Shown here piece by piece: positions 1 through 6,013 of a stretch of 7,020 nucleotides of DNA (positions within the stretch are counted from its first letter, which is position 1; each line of letters starts with the position of its first letter). This stretch comes from Terriglobales bacterium (lineage in GTDB: Bacteria; Acidobacteriota; Terriglobia; Terriglobales; Gp1-AA117). Below the pieces are notes generated by a model that saw only the letters and a list, made by a program, of their open reading frames with translations, was not told where the DNA came from and searched no databases. The stretch lies in assembly GCA_030150795.1 (NCBI GenBank), contig JASLFF010000566.1:1-7020 (forward strand). The letters run 5' to 3'. The position numbers and the translations under genes were made by a program.

Positions 1-1345
1 TGCGCGTTCCGAAGATGCGCGTATCAATACTGTCATGCGGCAGATCTGTTTTATCGGGCGTCAGCGGACGCGCAGCCGGACCAGCGGCGGATGCAATGAC
101 GCCATTGCCCGGTACTTTCACCGGCGGAGCTGAGACGTAGATATCCGCTGGCGACGCGCTATTGCCGGGACTACTCTGCGCAATTTCCGGTCGCGCACTG
201 GCTCCTGAGTGACCAGAAGGGCCTGCGGCAAACTCACCGGGGCGATTACCTTCAGGAACGATCAACGGGCCGCTGGGCGCTACGGGTTGGGCATTGAGCA
301 CCAGCATTTGGCCCAGCGTTTTTTCTTGTGCTGTGTTGCCACTGGCCACCGGCGGAGCAGGCGGTACGGCTACAGAGGCCTGCATCGGCAACCCAAGCTG
401 GCCGAGGTTTCGGCTGGCGGCTGCGGGAGCAGGCGGAGCAATCTGAGGCGCCGCCGTTGGCAAAGGAATGGCTTGGAGTGCGTGGCCGGCGGCTGCCTCC
501 GGGGCCGGCGCCGCTACCTGCGGAGGCGCTTGCGCGGGAAGCTGAAGAGCGTCCGGCTTGCGCGGGGTGACGTTGGGCGCAGGCGGGACCACTATCGCGC
601 TTTCCAGCGGCAGAGAAGGCATCACGCGACGATTGGCCGGCGATTCCGTTGGAGCAGCCACTTCCGGCCGTGCAGCTGGAGGAAACATAAGTGGTCGCAA
701 TCTGCTTTGCGTCACCGGCTGCGCGGGCTCGGCGATTTGTGGAACATTTACCGGAAGCATCTGCATGGGATGGTGCATCGCAATCGGCGCGCCGGGAATT
801 CCAGTTGAGGCAATGAGATTCGGCAGTGGCTTATCCTGCTTAAGCGTGAGCGCGCTTGGCTGCACAATCACCTGCCGTGTACTGATGTGGTTTTCATTTG
901 TCACCACAATTTCCTGCGGAGCAAATTCAGGGTCAGCCTTCTGCGGGCGCGCCCTTCGGGGCGGCTCAGGCTTCCGGGTATTCACCGGTGGCAGATATTC
1001 AGAGACTTCATAATGGACTACCGTCTGGTTTGGCGGCGTTTGCGGCAGTACCTGCGGCTGGTTCAGCCAAGCCAGGTTCAAGGCGTAAATCGCAAGGATG
1101 GCCAGCGCATGCCCCAGAAAAGATTGTCGCGCGGCCTTCCACGCTACCGGACGATGCACCAGCGCGTCCGGCCAGTATTCGCCGGGTGCGGAGCTTACCC
1201 AGACCGGCGGCGGGGCCTTACGGAACAAGTCTCCTATATTCCGGGCAAAGATCCGTAGCCATGGCTCGGGCTCAACCACAAAGCGCAGGCCCGTGGCAGA
1301 AGCCGCCAATGCCTCATTCCGGAGCGCTTTTTTGGCCGACTGCAT
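1..1345 (-). CDS. Pro/Ala-rich membrane-anchored TonB-like protein, partial (C-terminus beyond left edge)
   Basis: The minus strand is open from an ATG at 1345 to the window edge, giving 448 codons with no stop. Residues 1-75 form a mixed hydrophilic, probably cytoplasmic segment. About residues 76-94 (SFLGHALAILAIYALNLAW) form a single transmembrane helix. From about residue 97 the chain is very rich in Pro, Ala, Val and Gln, as expected of a periplasm-spanning linker. One membrane anchor plus a long proline-rich stretch fits TonB-family energy transducers, which pass proton-motive energy from ExbB/ExbD to outer-membrane receptors. The conserved C-terminal TonB fold would lie outside the window, so this is inference. 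The N-terminal segment before the helix is longer than in classical TonB. Codon use is normal for a real gene; the arginine-rich plus-strand frames here are antisense shadows. The Shine-Dalgarno sequence is weak. Alternatives are another proline-rich anchored envelope protein, such as a TolA-like or scaffold protein. Confidence 0.72.
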   Translation of the reverse strand, partial: MQSAKKALRNEALAASATGLRFVVEPEPWLRIFARNIGDLFRKAPPPVWVSSAPGEYWPDALVHRPVAWKAARQSFLGHALAILAIYALNLAWLNQPQVLPQTPPNQTVVHYEVSEYLPPVNTRKPEPPRRARPQKADPEFAPQEIVVTNENHISTRQVIVQPSALTLKQDKPLPNLIASTGIPGAPIAMHHPMQMLPVNVPQIAEPAQPVTQSRLRPLMFPPAARPEVAAPTESPANRRVMPSLPLESAIVVPPAPNVTPRKPDALQLPAQAPPQVAAPAPEAAAGHALQAIPLPTAAPQIAPPAPAAASRNLGQLGLPMQASVAVPPAPPVASGNTAQEKTLGQMLVLNAQPVAPSGPLIVPEGNRPGEFAAGPSGHSGASARPEIAQSSPGNSASPADIYVSAPPVKVPGNGVIASAAGPAARPLTPDKTDLPHDSIDTRIFGTR

Positions 1346-1370
1346 TTCGCTTGTTCCCGGTGCTGAGAAC

Positions 1371-1380
1371 GATTATATCT
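1371..1380. promoter_or_regulatory. candidate shared divergent -10 element
   Basis: The 45-bp gap between the divergent start codons (1345 minus, 1391 plus) contains GATTATATC at 1371-1379. Read on the minus strand, 1377-1372 is a perfect TATAAT, placed to start a leader of roughly 20 nt before the ATG at 1345. Read on the plus strand, 1374-1379 is TATATC. It lies 17 bp after a TTGTTC at 1351-1356 and only about 12 nt before the ATG at 1391, so a plus transcript would be almost leaderless. No good minus -35 hexamer is visible (TGAACT at 1403-1398 is weak and spaced 20 bp). This is pattern matching only; transcription start sites are not known. Confidence 0.4.
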
Positions 1381-1390
1381 TTATTACTAG

Positions 1391-1960
1391 ATGGCCCAGT
1401 TCACGCTTTTATCCCGAAAGGCCCTGCTGGCATTGGCACTAGCAGTGTTCCCAGTGCTTTGCCACGCCCAGGGCGGACTGTCGACGCGCGGCCAGAACAA
1501 GGCTGCCCAGGAAGACAGTGCCAACGCCACAGTACCTCACGCCGCGGAAGACATCTCTGGCATGTACAGCTTTGTGAAGGAAGGCGAGTTCCTTCAGATC
1601 ACGCTGGACCGCAACTCGGTTACCGGATACATATCACGCCTGGGCGAGTCCGACAGCGATAACGGCGTCTTTCTCGACCAGTTTTTCCTCAAAGCCGACG
1701 TTCAGGGCCATGATGTCTCTTTCACCACGCGCCCGCTGCACAGCGTCTGGTATGAATTCAGCGGCAAATTCAGCCGAGGTCCGGGTAAAACCAAGGGCGA
1801 CGACGGCTACTACATCCTGCGCGGCACGCTCAAGGAACTCACCAGCAACAACGCCGAAAAGACCGTCAGTTCGCGCTCGCGGGAAGTGGAGTTCAAACTG
1901 CTGGCCCAGCCAATAGATCCTGAGGAAGCCCCGCCGACGAAGAGCAAGAAGCCGAAATAG
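1391..1960 (+). CDS. small exported protein of unknown function
   Basis: I do not recognise this 189-residue protein. The N-terminus is a clear Sec signal peptide: a short basic stretch (SRK), a hydrophobic core around residues 11-22 (ALLALALAVFPV) and a likely cleavage site after CHA at about residue 26. The mature part begins with a polar linker. It continues with what looks like a compact beta-rich domain of about 100 residues, with ISGMYSFVKEGEFLQITLD, GYISR, VSFTTRP, VWYEFSGKFSRG and GYYILRGTLKEL segments typical of alternating strands. It ends in a low-complexity Pro/Lys tail (PPTKSKKPK). There are no catalytic motifs I can name. The cysteine in the signal region is not in a convincing lipobox. 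There is no Shine-Dalgarno sequence before the ATG; a nearly leaderless transcript is possible. The gene diverges from the TonB-like gene and ends just before a large inverted repeat. Confidence 0.75.
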   Translation: MAQFTLLSRKALLALALAVFPVLCHAQGGLSTRGQNKAAQEDSANATVPHAAEDISGMYSFVKEGEFLQITLDRNSVTGYISRLGESDSDNGVFLDQFFLKADVQGHDVSFTTRPLHSVWYEFSGKFSRGPGKTKGDDGYYILRGTLKELTSNNAEKTVSSRSREVEFKLLAQPIDPEEAPPTKSKKPK

Positions 1961-1972
1961 CCCAAGACCCTT

Positions 1973-2173
1973 ACCATTGATCAACACTGATGACACTGAT
2001 CTGAAAAGTCCGTTTTATCTGCGATAAGTTCTTGGTTATTGTCTGCCCAAGAATGCTGCTTAAGCGTGAGCCTGAAGTTGAGTTTAACTAAAGATTTTTC
2101 TCAAATCCGCGTAATCCGCGTTAGAGCTTTTGATTTCCAAAGCAGATCAGTGTCATCAGTGTGAATCAGTGGT
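1973..2173. repeat. long inverted repeat element A (31-bp arms, 139-nt interior)
   Basis: The left arm (1973-2003) and the reverse complement of the right arm (2143-2173) match at 28 of 31 positions, and the inner 20 bp (CACTGATGACACTGATCTG core) are identical. Each arm is built of GAT/ACAC-type submotifs. The interior also holds an ATCCGCGT-ATCCGCGT pair near 2105-2121 and a small hairpin, TTCTTGG (2029-2035) with CCAAGAA (2047-2053). It begins 12 bp after the stop of the exported-protein gene and lies between that 3' end and the convergent 3' end of the hypothetical ORF. It could act as a transcript-ending or 3'-stabilising structure, or be a non-autonomous mobile or REP-like repeat. No coding sequence is seen inside. 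Confidence 0.75.
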
Positions 2174-2223
2174 CGTTGGGTTTTTCCGATGTCGGCGATT
2201 CCACGCGATTCCGGCGATGGCGG

Positions 2224-2242
2224 ATCCGTATTAATTAGTGGT
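2224..2242. repeat. possible solo arm of the same repeat family
   Basis: The sequence ATCCGTATTAATTAGTGGT resembles the right arms of the flanking elements. The right arm of element B starts ATCCGTGTAAATCAGTG, and the right arm of element A ends GTGAATCAGTGGT. Like the other two arms it is followed within about 15 nt by a GTTTT run. No partner arm was found. It directly abuts the 59-bp tandem duplication. The similarity is short, so this is tentative. Confidence 0.35.
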
Positions 2243-2250
2243 AAGGTTTT

Positions 2251-2368
2251 TAAGAGGGTTCAACCTTCCAGAAATATCCCGAGCGGAACGGCGGGTTTCT
2301 GCCTTCAGTTAAGAGGGTTCAACCTTCCAGAAATATCCCGAGCGGAACGGCGGGTTTCTGCCTTCAGT
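2251..2368. repeat. exact 59-bp tandem duplication
   Basis: Positions 2251-2309 and 2310-2368 are identical over 59 bp (unit starts TAAGAGGGTTCAACCTTCC and ends TCTGCCTTCAGT). One further base of match on the left (2250 and 2309) makes the repeat boundary ambiguous by one position. The right copy encodes the last residues of the hypothetical minus-strand ORF, and its stop codon (2311-2309) spans the junction. The left copy therefore lies just downstream of the stop and does not change the protein. Perfect identity suggests a recent duplication by slippage or unequal exchange, or an assembly artefact. Confidence 0.95.
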
Positions 2369-2623
2369 AAAGAGCCGGATGGAGGAAACCGAAACATGCA
2401 TGCCGGTCATGTCAATGCCGGCCAGTTCCACGCGGTCCCAGACCTCAACCACGATTCCCTTTTCCATCATTCGGTCCAGCAGGTCGCTCTCGCTGGCAAA
2501 ATCAGAGCTCAAAAGCATCGCGCACAACTCCCCTCGACTCTCTTCAGTATGTCCCGGTAAAGCGGCGCTAACTTTGGCAGCCATCTGCCAGGGAAACAAC
2601 GGTTGCAAATAACTATACGCCAA
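2309..2623 (-). CDS. hypothetical protein, start uncertain, possibly a gene remnant
   Basis: I do not recognise this ORF. From a TTG at 2623 it would give 104 residues; from an ATG at 2584 it would give 91. Neither start has a good Shine-Dalgarno sequence. Codon use over residues 14-104 looks like that of real genes in the window, and the product looks foldable: an acidic helical stretch (ASESDLLDRMMEKGIVVEVWDRVELAG) followed by GMHVSVSSIRLF and a conserved-looking end (PPFRSGYFWKVEPS). No signal peptide, membrane segment or catalytic motif is visible. The stop codon lies on the junction of the 59-bp tandem duplication. The same frame stays open upstream of 2623 back to a TGA at 2674-2672, and beyond that TGA to 2773, so the annotated start may reflect a damaged longer gene. 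Confidence that it is expressed as written is low. Confidence 0.42.
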   Translation of the reverse strand: MAYSYLQPLFPWQMAAKVSAALPGHTEESRGELCAMLLSSDFASESDLLDRMMEKGIVVEVWDRVELAGIDMTGMHVSVSSIRLFTEGRNPPFRSGYFWKVEPS

Positions 2624-2808
2624 AGAATTCCGAGTAGCGGGAAAATCACGGCGAACGACACTTCTGTGTAATCAGCGTGTTAAGGCGGCGCCAGGCATAT
2701 TTTTTGGAAGCGATGACTTCATGGCGTCGTTGCTCTGGTTGTGCAGGACGCCCGTCTTTCCCGCACAATTCATTCCTCCGGCCTGGCTTTGCCAAAAAAA
2801 CAAATCTC

Positions 2809-2899
2809 ACCGCGGATGAACGCGGATGACACGGATTTACAAAGTCAAACTGGTTCTATTGCACTTTGTTGATCCGTGTAAATCAGTGTTATCTGTGGT
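2809..2899. repeat. imperfect inverted repeat element B (28-bp arms)
   Basis: The left arm (2809-2836) and the reverse complement of the right arm (2872-2899) both begin ACC and end ACACGGAT. Between them they share GAT and AAC blocks, allowing two single-base offsets and several transitions. The arms are related in sequence to those of element A (ACC-GAT-ACAC-GAT pattern), so both appear to be members of one dispersed intergenic family. The 35-nt interior has no recognisable feature. It sits downstream of tag on the minus strand. Confidence 0.6.
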
Positions 2900-2936
2900 A
2901 CGGTTTGTGGGTTTTGCAAGGCCGGGCCGGTACCTT

Positions 2937-2953
2937 AGCGTCGTGTTGACGCT
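2937..2953. terminator. small hairpin at the 3' end of tag
   Basis: AGCGTC (2937-2942) pairs with GACGCT (2948-2953) around a 5-nt loop. On the plus strand the stem runs into TTTT (2953-2956), resembling a weak intrinsic terminator. On the minus strand, the direction of tag, the hairpin begins inside the last three bases of the gene (stop at 2957-2955 is just upstream) but is followed by AAGG, not a U-run. Its function as a terminator for tag is therefore doubtful; it could instead stabilise the mRNA 3' end. Confidence 0.3.
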
Positions 2954-2954
2954 T

Positions 2955-3584
2955 TTAAGACACTACCGCTTTCCTCCCCTTGGCTTTGGCGCCCGCAACC
3001 TCCTTATACCTGTAGCACCCCACCAGGTGATCATTCACCATCCCGACTGCCTGCATGAATGCATAACAGATCGTAGGACCGACAAACTTGAATCCGCGTT
3101 TCAGCAGGTCGCGGCTCATCTTGTCGGACTCTGCTGTCCGCGCCTGTAACTGGGATGATGCGGTGAGCGCATTGACGATGGGCGATCCGTTCACAAATTG
3201 CCAGATATAAGCATTGAAAGAGCCGAATTCTTTTTGCACTGCCAGGAACGCGCGCGCGTTCTGAACGGTAGAAGATATTTTCAGCCGATTGCGAACAATC
3301 CCCTCATTCGCCAGTAACTGCTTCAACTTCGCCGCATCGTAGCGTGCAATGACTTTAGGATTAAAGTTGCTGAACGCGCGCCTGTAAGCATCGCGCTTGG
3401 CCAGAATGGTGGACCAGCTTAGGCCGGCTTGCGCGCCTTCTAGGATCAGGAATTCAAACAGTACGCGGTCGTCATTCTGGGGCACGCCCCATTCCGCATC
3501 GTGGTAGGCGATCATTTGCGGCGTGGTTGCCCATGAGCAGCGTGGTTTTGTGTCTAAAGGCGCTTGAGAATTCTTGGCAGGCAT
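2955..3584 (-). CDS. tag: DNA-3-methyladenine glycosylase I
   Basis: This 209-residue cytoplasmic base-excision repair enzyme removes 3-methyladenine from alkylated DNA. It aligns throughout with E. coli Tag. Matching blocks are IAYHDAEWGVP (residues 25-35), LEGAQAGLSW (48-57), the GI-R-R-KI segment, and KRGFKFVGPTICYAFMQAVGMVNDHLVGC near the end. The zinc ligands known in Tag (Cys4, His17, His175, Cys179 in E. coli) correspond to Cys16, His28, His186 and Cys190. The active-site Glu38 corresponds to Glu49, and Trp46 to Trp57. It is about 20 residues longer than E. coli Tag, through a short polar N-terminal lead and a basic tail (AKAKGRKAVVS). The ATG lies 5 nt after the molybdoenzyme stop, with no strong Shine-Dalgarno sequence of its own. 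This suggests co-transcription and translational coupling. All key residues are intact, so activity is likely. Confidence 0.96.
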   Translation of the reverse strand: MPAKNSQAPLDTKPRCSWATTPQMIAYHDAEWGVPQNDDRVLFEFLILEGAQAGLSWSTILAKRDAYRRAFSNFNPKVIARYDAAKLKQLLANEGIVRNRLKISSTVQNARAFLAVQKEFGSFNAYIWQFVNGSPIVNALTASSQLQARTAESDKMSRDLLKRGFKFVGPTICYAFMQAVGMVNDHLVGCYRYKEVAGAKAKGRKAVVS

Positions 3585-3589
3585 AATTT

Positions 3590-5842
3590 TTATCGCGCCT
3601 GTCCCGCTAAGACGCGAGCTGTTACTGGCGTCATTGCAACTTCCATGCCGCTCAGCACGGCGTTGCCGGAAAGCGGGTCGCGGCGGTTTTCATCCATCAA
3701 CGCGTTCAGGTTGGCGCCGGGATTTGCCGCCGCCACTTCGAGTTGAGAACCGGGTTGATCGTGTCCCCATCCATGTGGCAAGCTGATGACTCCAGGCATC
3801 ATTTCGTCGGTAATCTGTATTTCCGCTTCAATCGAGCGCCCGTCATGTGCGATGCGGGCCCTGTCGCCATCTTCCAAGCCGAGCCGCGCAGCATCTTTGG
3901 AATTGACGAGAGCAATGCATCGGGCCGCGCCCTTCGCAAGGACACGGAGGTTGTGCATCCAGCTATTGTTTCCGTGAAGCTGGCGTCGTCCCACAATTAC
4001 CAGTTCCGGTGTTGATCGCTCAAGATCGGCCGCCGGACGCTTGAGATCGTCAATCACCATGGCCGGCGCAAGTTCGATTTTTCCTGATGGCGTTCGGAGC
4101 ACTTCGGGGACGCGCGGTTCATGCGCGCCCAGATCAATGCCATTTTCTGCCGCTTGTACTTTCTCCAGATTGAGGCCGTCAGGCTTGATGCCAAACTGAT
4201 CACCATAAGGCCCCGCGCGCAAACCGAGATCAAGTAACCGTTCGACGCCTTGGCGATGTGACACGGCTTTGAAAACCTGCTCGGCAAATGGCCCGGCAGT
4301 GCGGCGCAGATCGTCCATCAGCAATTCATCGTCAATCTGGTTTATATCTGCCGCAGCGCCTTTGCCCTGAATAATGCCAATCAGCCTCAAGAGTACCTGC
4401 CATTCCTCAGGACGGTCTGCCGCGCGCGGAAACACCGGATGGCTGTAACGGGCGTGATTGCGATAAGAAAGTTGAGAGAACGCGACATCATAATGCGAAT
4501 CTTCCAGCGGTGACGTTCCGGGCAAGATCACGTCAGCATGGCGTGAGGTTTCATTCAAATAAATATCCACGCTCACCATGAATTCCAGTTCGTCCATTGC
4601 GGCGGCAAGGCGCGGGCCATTTGGAGATGAAAGCGCTGGATTACTCGCTATCGTTATAAGTGCCTTTACCTGACCTTCTCCCGGCGTCTGGATTTCCTCG
4701 GCCAGGCAGCTCATGGGGAATTCGCCCAAAACTTCCGGCGCTCCGGAAACGCGGCTCTTGCGCCTGCCCGTGACAATCCCCCTGCTCGCTCCCGGCTTGC
4801 CCATGCTGTTCGACTGCAGCGCAGCCGCCTTGGGAAACATTGCGCCGCCCGGCTCGTCAAAGTGTCCGGTAAGGACGTTCAGCACGTCGACCAGCCAGCT
4901 ACACAGCGTTCCATATTCTTGTGTGCACGTGCCGACTCGCCCATACACCACAGCATGTTTCGCAGCGGCCAGCGTGCGGGCCAAACCACGAATGATATCG
5001 GCGGAAATTCCACATCGCGTGGACACTCTTTCCGGAGCAAAGCCGGAGACAGCACGCTCCAGCACTTCAACTCCGGCAACATGCTCCGCCAAGCGCCCAA
5101 GGCTGACGCGCTTTTCCACGAAAAGCGTATGCACCATGCCAAGCAGAAGGAAAACATCCCCGCCGGGACGAATAAAAAGATGCTCATCGGCCACGTTCGC
5201 GGTTTCGGTACGTCTGGGATCGACAACAACCAGCCGCCCGCCACGGGCGCGCAGGGCCTTGGCCTTGTCGCGGAAATTCGGCACGGTCCAAAGGCTCCCG
5301 TTGGAAACCATGGGATTTGCGCCCAGCATCAGCAGAAAATCTGTGCGCTCGATGTCGGGCACGGGAATGGACAGGAAATCGCCGAACATCAGCCCGCAGG
5401 AAAGATGCTTGGGCATCTGGTCCAGCGTTGAGGCGGAGAAAACATTCTTCGATTTCAGCGCGCGGCCCAGCTTTGGCGCATAAAGCTGCAGCGCAAGTTT
5501 ATGGACGATCGGATTCCCCAGAGTCAAAGCAACCGAATCAGCCCCATGCTTGGCGATGATTGGCGGCAAGCGGCGCTCAATTTCTGCAAAAGCTTCGTCC
5601 CATGTGGCTTCAATAAACCGTCCGTCGCGTTTGATCAACGGTTTGCGCAACCGGTCAGGATCTTCATGCAGGTCTTTTAGCGCCACGCCTTTAGGACAGA
5701 GGTAGCCATGACTAAAGACGTCCTCAGCGTGTCCCCGAATGCGCTTTACGCGGCCTTCGGCCACGGTGATTTCAAGGCCACAGCAAGCTTCACAGAAAGG
5801 GCAGATCCGATGGTGGATGGTTTCTTTGCCTGCTTCGATCAT
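3590..5842 (-). CDS. molybdopterin (bis-MGD) dependent oxidoreductase, DMSO reductase superfamily
   Basis: A 750-residue protein of the Mo/W-bisMGD family. Residues 10-65 form the N-terminal [4Fe-4S] domain, with Cys14-x2-Cys17-x3-Cys21-x27-Cys49 followed by PKG, where Lys51 is the conserved electron-relay lysine. Residues from about 66 to 490 are the catalytic region, including GANPMVSNG and the ETSRHADVILPGTSPLED block seen across the family. Residues from about 613 to 740 are the C-terminal dinucleotide-binding domain (LVIVGRRQLHGNNSWMHN, PHGWGH). There is no twin-arginine signal, so it should be cytoplasmic. Aligned by eye with formate dehydrogenase H, the Mo-ligand Sec140 column falls on Asp141 (SASTLDQMPKH) and the following His on Gln142. 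It is therefore not a typical formate dehydrogenase or periplasmic nitrate reductase. The substrate is unknown. The ATG has a good GGGAGGG Shine-Dalgarno (5856-5850) eight bases upstream. No dedicated electron-transfer subunit is adjacent; tag follows after 5 nt. Confidence 0.93.
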   Translation of the reverse strand: MIEAGKETIHHRICPFCEACCGLEITVAEGRVKRIRGHAEDVFSHGYLCPKGVALKDLHEDPDRLRKPLIKRDGRFIEATWDEAFAEIERRLPPIIAKHGADSVALTLGNPIVHKLALQLYAPKLGRALKSKNVFSASTLDQMPKHLSCGLMFGDFLSIPVPDIERTDFLLMLGANPMVSNGSLWTVPNFRDKAKALRARGGRLVVVDPRRTETANVADEHLFIRPGGDVFLLLGMVHTLFVEKRVSLGRLAEHVAGVEVLERAVSGFAPERVSTRCGISADIIRGLARTLAAAKHAVVYGRVGTCTQEYGTLCSWLVDVLNVLTGHFDEPGGAMFPKAAALQSNSMGKPGASRGIVTGRRKSRVSGAPEVLGEFPMSCLAEEIQTPGEGQVKALITIASNPALSSPNGPRLAAAMDELEFMVSVDIYLNETSRHADVILPGTSPLEDSHYDVAFSQLSYRNHARYSHPVFPRAADRPEEWQVLLRLIGIIQGKGAAADINQIDDELLMDDLRRTAGPFAEQVFKAVSHRQGVERLLDLGLRAGPYGDQFGIKPDGLNLEKVQAAENGIDLGAHEPRVPEVLRTPSGKIELAPAMVIDDLKRPAADLERSTPELVIVGRRQLHGNNSWMHNLRVLAKGAARCIALVNSKDAARLGLEDGDRARIAHDGRSIEAEIQITDEMMPGVISLPHGWGHDQPGSQLEVAAANPGANLNALMDENRRDPLSGNAVLSGMEVAMTPVTARVLAGQAR

Positions 5843-5999
5843 CGCAATTCCCTCCCGCTGCTGCGCCCAGAGACGCCCAGGTCAACACGTCAAAGGTAAT
5901 GACTTTGGCGGCTGTTGTAAACCACAAGTCCAGGCTGCTGGAGCCGGTCTTATGAAGATTCATCTCCGCTTGACAGGGCCATTTATCATTTGTCCTTCC

Positions 6000-6004
6000 A
6001 GGAG
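6000..6004 (+). promoter_or_regulatory. ribosome-binding site fixing the cupin start
   Basis: AGGAG lies nine bases before the ATG at 6014. An in-frame TTG at 5990 would add eight residues (SFQEKTK after the start) ahead of the signal peptide and would place this AGGAG inside the gene, so 6014 is the better start. Confidence 0.75.
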
Positions 6005-6013
6005 AAAACCAAA

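Larger units (their letters stand above)
2624..2954. other. gene-poor intergenic stretch with repeat and possible decayed reading frame
   Basis: This 331-bp stretch separates the hypothetical ORF from the tag stop codon. It holds the inverted repeat at 2809-2899, a hairpin at 2937-2953 and a minus-strand 33-codon frame (ATG at 2773, TGA at 2674-2672). That frame is in phase with the downstream hypothetical ORF. Its GGAGG lies only one base before the ATG, which is too close for a normal ribosome-binding site. I see no other supported gene or RNA here. It is probably non-coding or degenerate. Confidence 0.5.

Noticed and set aside
209..808. 199-codon plus-strand arginine-rich open frame
   Set aside because: Very high Arg content comes from reading the antisense of a Pro/Ala-rich gene; no protein-like pattern.
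898..1662. 254-codon plus-strand open frame
   Set aside because: It spans the antisense of the TonB-like gene and then overlaps the exported-protein gene in another frame; composition is shadow-like and there is no ribosome-binding site.
836..2071. 16-bp match CTGCTTAAGCGTGAGC at 836-851 and 2056-2071
   Set aside because: Exact but short; the first copy is inside a coding region and flanks are unrelated, so a chance match or trivial fragment is as likely as a meaningful repeat.
2251..2368. CRISPR array
   Set aside because: Only two units, directly abutting with no spacers, and no cas genes nearby.
2189..2560. 123-codon plus-strand open frame across the tandem duplication
   Set aside because: It is antisense to the better-looking minus ORF, starts inside repeat-rich DNA and includes both repeat copies in different frames.
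4713..5483. 256-codon plus-strand open frame
   Set aside because: It lies wholly antisense to the molybdoenzyme gene, which has full family motifs; the product is Ser/Arg/Pro-rich with no domain and reflects GC-rich codon positions.
3590..5842. Formate dehydrogenase or nitrate reductase assignment
   Set aside because: The Cys/Sec-His pair expected at residues 140-141 is absent and no partner subunits are adjacent; only the superfamily can be supported.
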